The notes under the pieces were generated by a model. The model was given only the letters and a program-made list of their open reading frames with translations, was not told the origin of the DNA and did no database searches. Below, one piece after another: positions 39,053-51,724 of a DNA stretch of 64,000 bases. This DNA is from Perognathus longimembris pacificus. Lineage: Eukaryota; Chordata; Mammalia; Rodentia; Heteromyidae. The number at the start of each line of letters is the position of its first letter. Position 1 is the stretch's first letter. The DNA lies in the NCBI RefSeq assembly GCF_023159225.1, contig NC_063177.1, forward strand, positions 18,810,673 through 18,874,672. Reading direction: 5' to 3'. A program made the translations under genes and the position numbers.

Positions 39053-39255
39053 GCTGGGGATATGGCCTAGTGGCTAAAGTGCTTCCCTTCTATACATGAA
39101 GCCCTGGGTACAATTCCCCAGTACCACATATACAGAAAATGGCCAGAAGTGGCGCTGTGGCTCAAGTGGCAGAGTGCTAGCTTTGAGCAAAAAGAAGCCA
39201 GGGAATAGTGCTCAGGCCCTGAGTCCAAGCCCCAGGACTGGCCAAAAAAAAAAAG
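39053..39255 (+). mobile_element. Type A SINE with TSD
   Basis: Complete dimer between two AAAAGTTATAGATGA repeats, about 70 bp from coding exon 3. Confidence 0.86.
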
Positions 39256-40418
39256 TTATAGATGAAAAAAGTGATTACTAAGTTAAGAAGAATTAACAAT
39301 AACATACAACTTTATTTTTAACCTCTAGATGAATAGTCAAAACTAAAAGTTTAAAGAACATATTCAGTTTACAACTAAACTATATAACTTATCAAGCTGT
39401 TTCATTTAAAGTAGGATACATTATAGGTTGATAAAAGTTTATGATGAGTTTTACTATAAATTTCTATAATTATCTACCATCAAGCATGTTGATGGCTAGT
39501 ATATGTCATATTTCATGGCTTTTCTTCAAAATAAACATCTTTTTTTATTTTTTACATATAGGTTTATTGACATAAAATTTGGATACCACAAGTTTTACCT
39601 ATTATGTTTTTGGTTTATTCCTTTACCCATACTATGGTTGATATTTCATTATTTCTTAAATAGGTCTATCTCCTATTCTTATGGTTTCTATGTAGGAACT
39701 TGATAATCTTTCAAAAACTACAGGAGATACTTTTCCCCTCTGCAGATGGAGAGACTGAGGCATTACTAGGTTTGACTTGGAAACTGTGTGAAACTCACTG
39801 TATCACTAAATTTGTATATTATTATGTGCTGGATACTAATTCAAGTGTGTTCCTTTACTTAATCATATGTTGGGTAATAAGAATATTTCAGTATACTCAT
39901 CTACATGATCTTTAGTCCTTACAGATATCACCAGAGGATAGATGAGGGTTTCCTTCACCTTCTGAGTTTCCATGCAAAATATCAGGTCCTTGAAATCAAC
40001 TCTCAAAATGCATTTCAGGGTGTCTCACTAAAAGGAGAGTCTCACAAGGTACAAGAGTTTTTTTGAGAATTTATTGTACTATACTATGGTTAAAATAAGG
40101 AAGAAATAGAGAAACATTTCTTGTTCAAGAAATGGGAGCTAAAGATTCCTGTTTCTATTTTTAATTCAAATGAAAGTAATTATTCTCAAATTTAAGTTCC
40201 TAAATACTAGTTGAATAATTCATTATTGTATAGAGATCACAGAAAAAAGAAGCATGAAGACTTTTAAAAAAAGAAAAGACTTTTTACATATTTTCATAAA
40301 ACCCTTCTTCACTAATATCCTTCCAGGAAATACAAATAAATCTTTGGTCTTAAGCTACTTCATGACAACCCATACATTTAAAAGGTTGCATCCTAAATAT
40401 AAGAAGCAACCAGGTGGG
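39256..40418. other. Intronic sequence, SINE-free
   Basis: About 1.2 kb of AT-rich DNA with no repeat or coding pattern that I recognise. Confidence 0.45.
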
Positions 40419-40568
40419 ATGGGAATATGACCTAGTGGCAAGAGTGCTTGCCTCTTATACATGAAGCCCTGGTTCCATTCCCTAGTACCACATATATAGA
40501 AAATGGCCAGAAGTGGTGCTCTGGCTCAAGTGGCAGAGTCCAAGCCCCAGTACTGGCAAAAAAAAAAA
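40419..40568 (+). mobile_element. Type A SINE with internal deletion and TSD
   Basis: The dimer lacks the central part of the right half. TSD AAGCAACCAGGT is perfect, so the deletion came after, or with, insertion. Confidence 0.83.
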
Positions 40569-40839
40569 AGCAACCAGGTATTCAAAAATTACAGGTATCT
40601 GAGTCCATATCCAGAAATTCTAGAGGTTTAATAGATGTGCAGTGAGGACTAGGAATTCAGTTCTTGTTTTTATCTTTTTAAGCTCTAACCACTGACTTGG
40701 GCTATCTAATCTAATAACAGCAGGGAAAGTAATAGAGAACTTAAACGTTTTATAATCATATACTCGTATTATTTCACAAGCCCAAATGAAATAAAATATG
40801 CTCATAGTAAAAAGAAAATGTGTAAGATATATAATAAAA

Positions 40840-41650
40840 TCTCACACTTGTAATCTTGGCTACTCAAAAGGCTGAGATATCAGGATTACAGTTCCAAGCT
40901 AGCCTGAGAAAGAAAGCTCATGATACTCTTAGCTCAAATTAACCTCCCAAAAGACAAAAGTGAAGCTGAGACTCAAGAGGTACAGCATCAGGTTTGAATG
41001 AAATATCTAAGAGACAGTGCCCTGGCCCTGACTTCAAGTCCCAGTGCCAGCACACACACACACAAAAGTAAACTTTTAAAAAAAAGATCTGAAGACTGTC
41101 AAGAGGTCTGGACATAGCTCAAGTGGAAGAGCCACTGGTTTTGGTTGATTCCCCATACCACAACATCAAAATCTTAAAAAGTTTAAAAATCAACTGTCAG
41201 ATTTCTACATTTAAAAAGTAGATTACAGCCAGGCACCAATGCCTCATGGCTGTAACCCTACTTAATACTCAGGAGGTTGAACTCCGAGAATATGGTTAGA
41301 AGCCAGCCTGGGCACAAAAGTCCACAAGACAAATTCCAATTAATCACCAAAAAAGCCAGAAATGGAGCTATGGCTAAAGTGGTACAGCACTAGCAACAAG
41401 GGCAGTAACATGGATATTGATGCCAGTTTAAAGACAGATGCATAGCCACACATTGGTGGCTCACACCTGTAATCCCAGCTACTCAGGAGTCTGAGACATG
41501 AGAATCCTAGGTAAAAGCTAATTCAGGCAGGAAAGCCCATGTGGCTCTTATATCTCCAATTAGTTACCAAAAAAGCTGTGGCCCCCTCAAGTGTTAGCTT
41601 CAAGAAAAGAAAGCTCAGGGACAGAGCCCAGGCCCTGAATTCACACATAC
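40840..41650 (+). mobile_element. Three forward Type B SINEs
   Basis: Copies at about 40840-41060, 41230-41410 and 41440-41650, all diverged (CACACCTGTAATCCCAGC in the third). Confidence 0.65.
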
Positions 41651-41885
41651 ACTAGATGCAACCTAGATTAATAGTGTAATGCTGCAAATTTTCTGCATTA
41701 TCAGTTAGAAGTACAACATGTATGTGCAAAAGCTAAATGGCTTAACATCACACTAAATACTACACTATATACTAGGGAGTCCATGTACATCAGTGAGCAG
41801 ATGTACATAGTACTTTTTTTTTTTTGAAAACTAGTAGTTAACACCTTTCAATCACGTTTATATGGCTATAAAGACTTGCTTTGGG

Positions 41886-41972
41886 GGCCGAGGATTTAGC
41901 TCAGCGGAAGAGCTAAATCCTGCCTGGACAGCATAAGGCCCCAAGTTCAGTCCTCAGCTGGGGGGGGGGGGA
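41886..41972 (+). mobile_element. Single ID element close to the canonical form
   Basis: GAGGATTTAGCTCAGCGG, then AGGCCCCAAGTTCAGTCC. It matches the classic rodent ID monomer better than the dimers do, and ends in a G run. Confidence 0.75.
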
Positions 41973-42029
41973 GAACTATTTAAAAAAAGACTTGATTTTG
42001 TTCATTCTTCAAAAGAAAAAATATGCAAT

Positions 42030-42220
42030 TGGGCTGGGAATGCGGCTTAGTGGTAGAATGCATGCCTAGCATGCATGAAGCCCTGGGTTCGATTCCTCAG
42101 CAGCATATAAACAGAAAAATCTGCAAGTGGTGCTGTGGCTCAAGAGGTAGAGTGCTAGCTTTGAGCAAAAAGAAGACGAGGACAGTGCTCAGTCTCTGGA
42201 TCCCTAAGCCCCAGAACTGG

Positions 42221-42268
<48 letters not shown>
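42030..42268 (+). mobile_element. Type A SINE ending in a (TA)n microsatellite
   Basis: Forward dimer (42030-42222) followed by about 23 TA units (42223-42268) in place of an A tail. ATGCAATT occurs on both sides. Confidence 0.8.
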
Positions 42269-42269
<1 letters not shown>

Positions 42270-42743
42270 CATATATATGCAATTTAAGTACAATATATTC
42301 TAAAAACATAATAGTGAACTATCACTTCATCTTTTTCAAACTGTTATACGTGGCTTGTTGGTTAAAGTTTATTTAAGACAACTACTAAACAAAATCCTTT
42401 AAAAGATTATACCCCTCTAATTTACTACTAAGTACATTTTAATATACAGTTCTTACAAACTGACCATTCTTCTAAGATAAACACAGAATAATATATTAGA
42501 CTATAATCTTAAAAACTAGCAGCAGGGGACCCCAAGCTAGGAGGCTTTGGAGAAGCCACTAATATATTTTGTTTATGACTATAGGCAGCAGTTAAAGGGT
42601 AGCATTAGTAAAAGAAAATTCACTGGTAAACATATAATTTATACACTTTTAAAATGTATATGACACATTTTAAAAATCCTATTTCTCTCCAATTAAAAAT
42701 CATATGTCTAACATGCCAAAAAGAATGTAAATCTTTAACCTAC

Positions 42744-42815
42744 CTCTGTAGACTGCTTTCCACTATATGACATTTTCTTGATAGCCACCACTTCATTAGT
42801 GCGCACATCTCTTGC
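42744..42815 (-). CDS. TAOK1: TAOK1 coding exon 2: beta-3 lysine (aa 45-68)
   Basis: The exon encodes 24 codons, ARDVRTNEVVAIKKMSYSGK then QSTE. The VAIKK motif places the ATP-anchoring lysine of kinase strand beta-3 at K57. The acceptor ends in tag after a short A/T-rich tract and the donor is gtaggt. Both ends fall on codon boundaries, so skipping would remove the catalytic lysine without shifting the frame. No disruption is seen. Confidence 0.95.
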
Positions 42816-42994
42816 CTAAAAAAGAACAATGGACTATTATAAAAATCAATACATTATTTTGCGAAATCACTTAAGAATAAAGATGCTTGTACACCGCCAG
42901 GTCAAAACTCACAATAAAGCTGTCTTTAGGCTGGCTACGGCATGGCTCAAAGTGATAGAGGACTTGATTAGTAATCAAGAGGAAGGGGGAAAAA

Positions 42995-43208
42995 AAAAAG
43001 ACTAGGATTCATCTGCTAGGGCTTGCTTCAAACTGGATCCCTCATGTAAGATATCACAAGAAATGTACTCACAACCTAATTATGTAACTGTACCCCCTTT
43101 GCACAACACCTTGTCAATAAAATTTAATTTAAAAAAAAAAACTGGATCCCTCAGATTTTAGCCTCCTAAGTAACTAGGTTTAGACATGAGCCACTGAAGC
43201 CCAGCTGT
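42995..43208 (-). mobile_element. Reversed SINE fragment split by an L1-like 3' segment (43043-43141)
   Basis: ACTGGATCCCTCA occurs on both sides of the inner 98-bp segment, which ends in poly-A. The inner piece reads forward: GTAAGATATCACAAGAAATG ... CAATAAAATTTAA. Confidence 0.8.
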
Positions 43209-43397
43209 AAGAGTCCTTTATATATTCTGGCTAGAAGTCTATTTCTTTAAAGTTCAAAGCCAATATTAAGGCAAAAATTATGACAGTAATTATTATATTT
43301 ATATTTCCATGTAAAATAGCATAAAAGATAGAGTTAATGATTTCTAAATTTCATTCATTGTGATGTAAATATTACCAAATGTACTCGAAAAAAATAC

Positions 43398-43675
43398 TTT
43401 TTTTTTTTTTTTGTCGGAGAAAAAATATGTATTTTTTTTCCGGCTGGTCCTGGGGCTTGAATTCTGGGCCTAGGTGCTGTCTCTGAGCTCTTTAGTTCAA
43501 GGTTGGCACTCTACCACTTAGAGCCACAGTGCCACTTCTGGTTTTCTGGTGGTTACTTGGAGATAAGAATCTCACGGACTTTTCTGTCCATGCTGGCTTT
43601 GAACAGTGATTCTCAGATCTCAGCTTCCCAAGTAGCTAGGATTACAATTGTGAGCCACCAGCACCTGGTGTAACA
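43398..43675 (-). mobile_element. Type B SINE
   Basis: Reversed composite ending TGTGAGCCACCAGCACCTGG. Confidence 0.75.
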
Positions 43676-43854
43676 TTCTTCTAATAAGGTAATAACTTGT
43701 AACAAGTTATTTTATAACAAAAGTGTTTAAGTAATTAGAAGTACTGTGTATGTCAGAACCAAATGACTATAGGCAGCTAAAGAGAAACATAATATTACCC
43801 ATCTTCTCTTCTTACCATAAGAGAAAACAACACAGGATCACAGGTTAAAAGCCA

Positions 43855-43990
43855 GTCTTGGTAGAAAAGCCTATGAGACTATCAAAATAACCAGCAAAAA
43901 AGCTGGGCTGGATGCATGTGGTAGATAAAGCACTAACCAAGCAAGTAAGCCCAAGTCCTTGAGTTCAAATTCCAGTATGGGAAAAAAAAA
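43855..43990 (+). mobile_element. Degraded forward SINE
   Basis: CTTGAGTTCAAATTCCAG and a poly-A tail remain. Confidence 0.5.
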
Positions 43991-44276
43991 TCTATAACTT
44001 GACATACTGAATTGAAATCCCTTTGTACACTACAGATTAAAAACAATTATCTCAATTGACTGTCAATTAAGTACATGTAAATAGTCACAAGACTAATGTG
44101 AACAACACTAAATCATTTATACAACTGAAAATACATATATCCCACAAAAAAAGTACAGATTAGTAAACTAGAACCCAACACCTGCCTCCCTCAATTTTTA
44201 TCAAAATTTTTTTTGTTAGGATCATAAATAGTCTTTGATAAACAAGCTATTTGGTTCCCAAATCAAGTGTTTTGCT

Positions 44277-44463
44277 TTTTTTTTTTTTTTTTTTTTTTGT
44301 GCCACACCTGGGCTCTGAGCTTCTTTGGCTCCAGACTAGCACTCCACCACTTGAGATACAGAGCCACTTCCAGCTTTTTTTTGTTTATGTGGTACTGAGG
44401 AATTGAACCCAGGGCTTCATGCATGCAGGCAAGCACTCCACCACTAAACCACTTTTCCAGCCA
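44277..44463 (-). mobile_element. Type A SINE with TSD
   Basis: Reversed dimer bordered by AGTGTTTTGCTTTT. Confidence 0.82.
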
Positions 44464-45002
44464 GTGTTTTGCTTTTCTTCAACTTTCTTATTATATACAT
44501 CATATTGGTTCTATTTAAGGTTTCAGAAATTAAGAGAAAGTTTTATTTTCTTTGAAATCTAGAGTCAGCGATACTCTTGGATAGTCAACTCTCTGGCTAG
44601 GTTTCAAATACCGTGATGCCTGTCCTCGATTAGCTTTGTTTTGTTGGTTTTTTTTTTTTTCTGCCAGTACTGACGTATGATCTCAGGGCCTAAAGCTGGT
44701 GTGGCTTTACCTGCCAAACTTATCCCCCGCAAAAGAGTGTTCTTCAGTCCACTGACTCAAACTTTAACTCTAAAATGTATACCCACTTTTTTTTTTCCAC
44801 TCACTGCCACTAAACTGAGCTTTCAGTATTCCTCTCTAAAACTTTACAAAAGCATCTTAACATACCCTCTATTCTTTGATCTCTGATACATGCTGATTTT
44901 TCCCTTACATTGCTCTATGAATAATTTTCTGTCTCACAAGTAAAAATCAGTATTTCTATTATATTGCAGTGGTTTCTTCCAAACTACAAAATAACCCCCA
45001 CC

Positions 45003-45232
45003 CCCTTTTTGGCTGGTCCTGAGGCTTTAACTCTGGGCCTGAGCACTATGCTTGAGCTTTCATACTCAATCTGGTGTTCTACCACTTGAACCAAAGCTCC
45101 ACATCTGGCTTTTTGCCGTTAACTGGAGATAAGAGTCTCACAGACTTTCCTGCCTGGGCTGACTTAGAACCAACCTCAGATCTCAGCATCCTGAGTAGTT
45201 ACAATTACAGGCATGAGCCACCAGTGCCTGGT
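45003..45232 (-). mobile_element. Type B SINE
   Basis: Reversed composite from GGCTGGTCCTGAGGC to GGCATGAGCCACCAGTGCC. Confidence 0.77.
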
Positions 45233-45423
45233 TCATATATAGATTTTAAGAAGAGACAAAGCCTACAAAAATTCTGTACTTTCCAATACAACTATCAAAG
45301 ACAAACAGCTCTAAAAGAAAAAAAAAAAGGCAAAGAAAAAAACTCGTACCTTCATATAATACATGAAAAACCCATGAAAAGAAACAATATCAAACATCTA
45401 TATATTTTTAAAAAAATTACAGG

Positions 45424-45624
45424 GGCTGGGGATATAGCCTAGTGGCAAGAGTGCCTGCCTCGGATACACGAGGCCCTAGGTTCGATTCCCCAGCACCACA
45501 TATACAGAAAACGGCCAGAAGCGGCGCTGTGGCTCAAGTGGCAGAGTGCTAGCCTTGAGTGGGAAGAAGCCAGGGACAGTGCTCAGGCCCTGAGTCCAAG
45601 GCCCAGGACTGGCCAAAAAAAAAA
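45424..45624 (+). mobile_element. Type A SINE, young subfamily, with TSD
   Basis: Near-identical to the copies at 17428, 38021 and 46334. ATTACAGGGG occurs before it and after its A tail. Confidence 0.9.
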
Positions 45625-45630
45625 ATTACA

Positions 45631-45849
45631 GGGGCTGGGAATACGGCCTAGTGGTAAGAGTGTTCACCTCACATACATGAAGCTCTGGGTCCAATTCCTC
45701 AGAACCACATATATAGAAAAAGCTAGAGGTGGCACTGTGGCTCAAGTGGTAGAGTGCTAGCCTTGAGCAAAAAGAAGCCAGGGACCATGCTCGGGCACTG
45801 AGTCCAAGCCCCAGGACTGGCAAAAAAAAAAAAAAAAAAAAAAAAAAAA
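45631..45849 (+). mobile_element. Type A SINE with a long poly-A tail
   Basis: An older dimer whose 5' edge coincides with the insertion site of the young copy. The A tail is about 29 bases. Confidence 0.82.
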
Positions 45850-46039
45850 GCACTTAATACTTGCCATGTTTATTAAGACTATTCCTGAAGCCAAAATCAA
45901 CTATAAAACCAGTAATATGTATAAAATAATTACATGAAATTATTAGATAATTACATGAAATTATTAGATAGCAACAAATGCAAGCAAGATTTAGAAATTA
46001 AAACTTTTGAGACAACAATAAGTAAGATTTTAAATTCCT

Positions 46040-46250
46040 GGAGCTGGGAATATGGCCTAGTGGCAAGAGTGCTTGCCTCATATACATGAAGCCCTGGGTT
46101 CGATTCCTCAGCACCATATATATAGAAAACGTCCAGAAGCAGTGCTGTGGCTCAAGTGGTAGAGTGCTAGAGTTGAGCAAAAAGAAGCCAGGGACAGTGC
46201 TCAGGCCCTGAGTTCAAGGCCCAGGACTGGCCAAAAAAAAAAAAAAAAAA
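46040..46250 (+). mobile_element. Type A SINE
   Basis: Complete forward dimer with an A tail. Confidence 0.8.
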
Positions 46251-46333
46251 CGAAGAAGAAGAACTTCCAATTTGCCTCAGTTTAATCCACGCAAAAAAAA
46301 AGGAGACAAGAGTCCGAAGTCAAGAGCTAAAGT

Positions 46334-46540
46334 GGGCTGGGGATATAGCCTAGTGGCAAGAGTGCCTGCCTCGGATACACGAGGCCCTAGGTTCGATTCC
46401 CCAGCACCACATATACAGAAAACGGCCAGAAGCGGCGCTGTGGCTCAAGTGGCAGAGTGCTAGCCTTGAGCGGGAAGAAGCCAGGGACAGTGCTCAGGCT
46501 CTGAGTCCAAGGCCCAGGACTGGCCAAAAAAAAAAAAAAA
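46334..46540 (+). mobile_element. Type A SINE, young subfamily
   Basis: Carries all young-subfamily marks and shares the variant CAGGCTCTGAGTCC with the copy at 38021. AGAGCTA borders it on both sides. Confidence 0.88.
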
Positions 46541-46559
46541 AGAGCTACCAAAGTGCCTG

Positions 46560-47190
46560 GGACACAAAGGCACAATCAACAAAGAAATCAATAAAAAGTA
46601 GCTTGAAAACTTACTGACTTCCCTCAAAAAACTAGATAGCTTCCAAATATCATCTAACTATGTTTGAATACGCAGCAGAAAATAGTAGCTGGAAGACTGA
46701 TGCTAGAGAAGCAAAGCTTTCAGAAAATAAAAAATGCTGGACAGGTGGAAGCTGGAACTCAAACCCCACCAAAATGAATGGACCTTAATAAACACTTGTG
46801 ACATTGTGTTTGATTTCCAAGAGCCACACTTCAGTAGTAAGGGTAAAAGCATAAAGTAAGGGTAAATCTGTCATCAAACTAACCTAAGAGAGCCTAACAT
46901 CATCTCATGATGAGTCACCAGGATATCATCTTACTGTTAAAAGTAAAGGATTGCTTTTGAAGAAAAAATAACAATATCCACACCTTCCAAAACCTCCCTT
47001 CCACTAGAATCAACAGTTTATTTTAATATATCAAGTTGACTGGAATATGTTGTTTGAATGTATAAAATTTCACAATGGAATCTCCTTGTACAACTATATA
47101 CTAATATAAATAAATATTCTCCTCTATGATAAAGTATGTATTCAATCAGAAAGTATGAGGCACCTGCCCAGAATGTAAATTATTCCTTCC
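46560..47190. other. Intronic sequence with no recognised feature
   Basis: SINE-free block in the intron before coding exon 2. No motif assigned. Confidence 0.45.
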
Positions 47191-47193
47191 GGT

Positions 47194-47428
47194 GCTGGTG
47201 GCTCATACCTGTAATCCTAGCTACTCAGGAGGCTGAGATCTGAGGATCACAGTTCAAAGCCAGCCAGGGCAGGAAAGTCTGTGAAACTCTTATTTCTAAC
47301 TAACCACCAGAAAACCAGAAATGGCACTGTGACACAAGTGGTAGAGTGCTAGCCTTGTGCTGAAGAGCTCAGGGACAGTGCCCAAGCCCAGAGTTCCAAA
47401 CCTCACAACTGGCCAAAAAAAAAAAAAG
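47194..47428 (+). mobile_element. Type B SINE with TSD
   Basis: Well-preserved composite (ATACCTGTAATCCTAGCTAC). GAATGTAWATTATT borders it. Confidence 0.82.
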
Positions 47429-47444
47429 AGAGAGAGAGAATGTA

Positions 47445-48180
47445 TATTATTTCTTTGTCCATTATTCATCGACAACCTGGACAACCTTCAAGCTACCCCT
47501 CTCTATTCCCTAGAGTAATGATCTATAGTACCCCAAGTCCAGCATTACCAGGATCAAATGAACTTTATTGCAAGCCTGGAAACACATTTTATTATGTATA
47601 TATATTCTTTCTCACATTTCTGAAGGACTTACTAGACACTATGGAATACATAGACCGCTGCCCCTAACTGGACTACACTGTAGCATAACTCTTCAAGCAG
47701 CTATCACATAGCATCAAGAGGAGGACAAATTGCCACTCTAAATGAATGAAATGTATCTGTAGTGACAAAGCTGTAGCCTAAAACAGAAACAGTCATCATC
47801 TAACATAAATCAGACTGCTCCCCTCAAGCAATGACAGTTCTAACAACTTCTTCAATAACAACTTCAGAATCAGAACTGAGATAATGATCAACCAGGACAT
47901 ATTTTGCTGGGGACTGCCTTCTCCCCACTACCTCAATTCTTCCCAATTTAAACCTAAAGCTCATAGTATACCTTAAAGATAGGCCTTTTCCTGCAGTATA
48001 CTGAAATCCATGTAATAAATCTCTTTTCTTTGTCCTTCACCAGTATTCACCTGTTTGGCAGAGTGGAACAAATGGCTAGACCAAACTTGTTGGAATCCTT
48101 GGAAGTACAACTTCAACCTAGAACTCAGGTTACATGTCCATACTGTATTCTCTACCTATCCAAAAGTCACCCTGTTTATG
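47445..48180. repeat. Possible old LTR-like repeat
   Basis: A SINE-free block contains a polyadenylation-like AATAAATCTCTTTTC (about 48015-48029) followed by pyrimidine-rich text and GGCAGAGTGGAAC, loosely like the end of an LTR. Edges and family are not clear. Confidence 0.25.
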
Positions 48181-48429
48181 AGCTGAACTATTAGGGTATA
48201 AGTGAGCTTGTGTTCAAGTAATACTTAACTTAATAATAGCACAAGAGCAACGATGCTGGCAATTCAATAATGTCAAAACAAAGTCCTAAGTGCTTCCTTG
48301 GAATAAAAATGTGACTTGGCAAAAAGTTCTTCCAATGTAAGGGAGGGAAAAACTGTATGTTGACATTGCTAAACTCTACAGTAAGAATAACGGTTCTATT
48401 CATCATTATAAAAAAGGAAAATCAAATTT

Positions 48430-48641
48430 ATTTATTTATTTTTTTTTTGGGCCAGTCCTGGGCCTTGGACTCAGGGCCTGAGCACTGTCCCTGGCTTCCT
48501 TTTGCTCAAGGCTAGCACTCTGCCACTTGAGCCACAGCGCCACTTCTGGCCGTTTTCTGTATATGTGGTGCTGGGGAATCGAACCCAGGGCCTCATGTAT
48601 ATGAGGCAAGCTCTCTTGCCACTAGGCCATATCCCCAGCCC
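48430..48641 (-). mobile_element. Type A SINE with TSD
   Basis: Complete reversed dimer bordered by GGAAAATCAAATTTAT. Confidence 0.86.
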
Positions 48642-48649
48642 GGAAAATC

Positions 48650-49725
48650 AAATTTATATGATATTCATTATCACACATCAAAGACATGGAAAAGACATTA
48701 AATTATAACGTTCAATATTATCTTCAGTTTCAGATATCCATGAGGATACATTAGGTTATCCTCTAAAGATGGGGGAGAGGTGTTGGGAGATGAAATTTTT
48801 CTATTTTCACTCAGAAGGTTCAATATTATTCTATTAATGTGCAAAAACACAGGAGCCATACACAACGCAGGAAAACAAAAAGAAAAGGCCAAGTGCTTAA
48901 ACTTTAACTAGCATTTTAACCTACAGAAAGAAAGGCTTGAGGTTGCTGGGGATGTTAGCTATGGTAGGTTGTAGAGAGGAAAGTGGACAAAGACTGTTAT
49001 TTAACAGATTAAAGTCTCTGGAGTACTGGTCATCTGTAGTCTGGGCCAGGTGTCAGAATCCCAGTCTTTTATTACTGTGAATATTTCTTTCCAAAGGGTT
49101 ATCAGAAGTGGGGTGGGGGATGTTTTGCTAGGGATTACTAAGAGCACCTATAGAGCAACTGTTCTACCACTGAGCTTACCCCTCTCCCCATCAGACCATC
49201 AAATACAGCAGCTCTGGCTAGTGGGAACTGTTTACTACTGTAGAAGGATATAAATTTCTTTCCCAAAAAAGGATAGCTTTTCAGAATTATTCCTCTGCCT
49301 GCAATAATATTCCCCTATTATTTTCTCTAAATAACCAACTCAAAGGATGCAAGTGACCTGTATCTAGAGTGGGATAGTTTCCTCTCCCCCAACTCTTATT
49401 TTTTGTTAAAACATTTAGTGCTTTATCCTTGCTCCAGAACTACTACACAAGAATAAAGATGAAAAACAGCCTTTTGTTATTTATAATAAGCCCCTTTCAG
49501 CTACTCCCAGTTGCCTTAATGAGATGGTTTCTGGAAAGTCCCTAGATAAGCACCAAATGACAGTGCTGTTTCTCAGGGGAGACAACAATGTGCTCAGCAG
49601 GGAAGGAAAAGCGGCAAAGAGGGAGTTAATCACTGACAGCAAATAACTCAATCACTGTAATGAAGACAGCATAACAACTCAAAGGGACTGAGTTCAGGGG
49701 CTCCCAGGAAATTGAATAAGAATAC
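48650..49725. other. Intronic sequence, SINE-free
   Basis: About 1.1 kb lacking recognised repeats, in the intron just after the start-codon exon. It is less AT-rich than neighbouring introns. Confidence 0.45.
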
Positions 49726-49729
49726 ATCC

Positions 49730-49968
49730 AGGTGCAGGTAGCTCACACCTGTAATCCTAGCTACTACTCAGGGAGCTAAAATCTGAGTATCTTTGAAGCC
49801 AGCCCAGGCAGGAAAGTCTGGGAGACTCTTATCTCAATTAACCACCAGAAAACCAGAAATGGAACTGTGGCTCCAAGTGTTAGAATGCTAGCCTTGAGCA
49901 AAAAGAACTCAGGGCCAGTACCCAGGCCCTGAGTTCAAGCCCTATGACTGACCAAAAAAAAAAAAAGC
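49730..49968 (+). mobile_element. Type B SINE
   Basis: TAGCTCACACCTGTAATCC and a good ID-like right half with a poly-A tail. Confidence 0.8.
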
Positions 49969-50189
49969 TAAAAGAGTGCTATTGCCTTAATCCCATGCAG
50001 TCAGAAGGTTCCAGACTACGTTCAATGTATTTCTTCATCCGTGTGAAGAAATATATTTGTATCATTTCTTTGCAAAAGTGACTTCTTATATGGTGGATTA
50101 ATTGGTGCACATCTAACGTAAGAAGCATGTTATCAGGAGATATAGTAGGAGTTTTTTACTCAGTAAACGCTGTATATCTCCTCTACCTG

Positions 50190-50398
50190 CCCCCCCCCCC
50201 TTTTTTTTGCCAGTCCTGGGGTTTAAACTCAGGGCCTGAGCACTGTCTCTGACCTTCTTTATGCTCAAGGGTGGCACTCTTCCACTTGAGCCACAGTTCC
50301 ACTTCTGGCTTTTTCTGCTTATGTGGTACTGAGGAATCGAACCCAGGACTTCATGCATGCTAGGCAAACACTCTACCACTAAGCCACATTTCCAGGCC
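50190..50398 (-). mobile_element. Type A SINE close to the first coding exon
   Basis: Reversed dimer with C and T runs at its tail end. CTGTATATCT borders it. It ends 63 bp from the exon boundary at 50461. Confidence 0.83.
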
Positions 50399-50439
50399 TG
50401 TATATCTTTATGTTACCCCTTTTTACTCAATGGCACTCA

Positions 50440-50685
<246 letters not shown>

Positions 50686-50814
50686 CTGTAGAGAAATAAG
50701 AAAAGAAAAAGGTCAGGAAACTTAAAAGCTATTAAGAATAATTAGTGTAAGATCATTTACTGAGAGCATCTACAAAATCAAGTTAGGTCTAGAATTTCAC
50801 TAAAAACACAGTGA

Positions 50815-51053
50815 GCCAGAAGACTCTGATTTACCCTTGTAATCCTAGCTACTCCAGAGGCTGAGATCTAAGAATCATGGTTCAAAGTCAGGCCAGGAAG
50901 AAAAGTCCATGAAACTCTTTACACACACACATACACCCGCCCCCCCCCCCCGAAATGGAGCTATGGCTCAAATTGTAGAGTGCTAGACTTGAGCATAAAA
51001 GCTAATGGACAGCAACCATGCCTTGAGTTCAAGCCCCAGGACTCCCCAAGTCC

Positions 51054-51090
<37 letters not shown>
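50815..51090 (+). mobile_element. Type B SINE followed by a (CA)n run
   Basis: Composite with a C-rich interruption at its centre (50937-50951); its tail continues into about 15 CA units (51057-51087). Confidence 0.72.
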
Positions 51091-51091
<1 letters not shown>

Positions 51092-51529
51092 CCCACAGAG
51101 TGGTCTACTATTGCACTAGTTCCTACCTCATCACAATCACCTGTGGCACTTTAAAAACCCAGAAACAAAAAACTTTTCTACTCATGGTATGGTGGCACAA
51201 GACTGTAATCTGGGCCATTCAGGGTGCAAAGATCAAAGGATCAAAGTTGAACAACATACTTTAGAACTGATCTAATTATAAAAAAGGGGAATAAAAGCTC
51301 CATATCTCCCCCCCCGCAAAGAACACACTACAGAATTCTATCAAGTTCTTCTCTTGATATTTGTCTTTACCATGTCACTACACTGCAGTTTAACTGCTTC
51401 TGACAGTGAAAACTTCTAAACTCAGTTAAATGAATAAGAAAATGGAAATTTCTTTGAAAATTCATCAAAGTTAGAAAATGGTACTACAACTAAAGTCTGA
51501 GCTCAGAAAACACATTTGCCACAAACATG

Positions 51530-51724
51530 CTTCATTTTTTCTTTTTTGCTTGAACTCAGGGCCTGGGCACTGTCCCTAAGCTTCTTTGGGTCAAGGTTAG
51601 CACTCTACCACTGGAACCACAGCAACACTTCTGGCTTTTTCTGTTTATGTGGTATTGAGGAATCGAACCCAGGGCTTCATGCATGCTAGGCAAACACTCT
51701 ACCACTAAGCCATATTCCCAGCCC
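51530..51724 (-). mobile_element. Type A SINE
   Basis: Reversed dimer lacking the very end of the right half; ends CACTAAGCCATATTCCCAGC. Confidence 0.8.

Noticed and set aside
48502..48708. Open frame reading MLKASTLPLEPQRHFWPFSV, repeated in many places in the window
   Set aside because: This text is the translation of reversed Type A SINEs; dozens of variants occur wherever a copy lies, and none has gene context.
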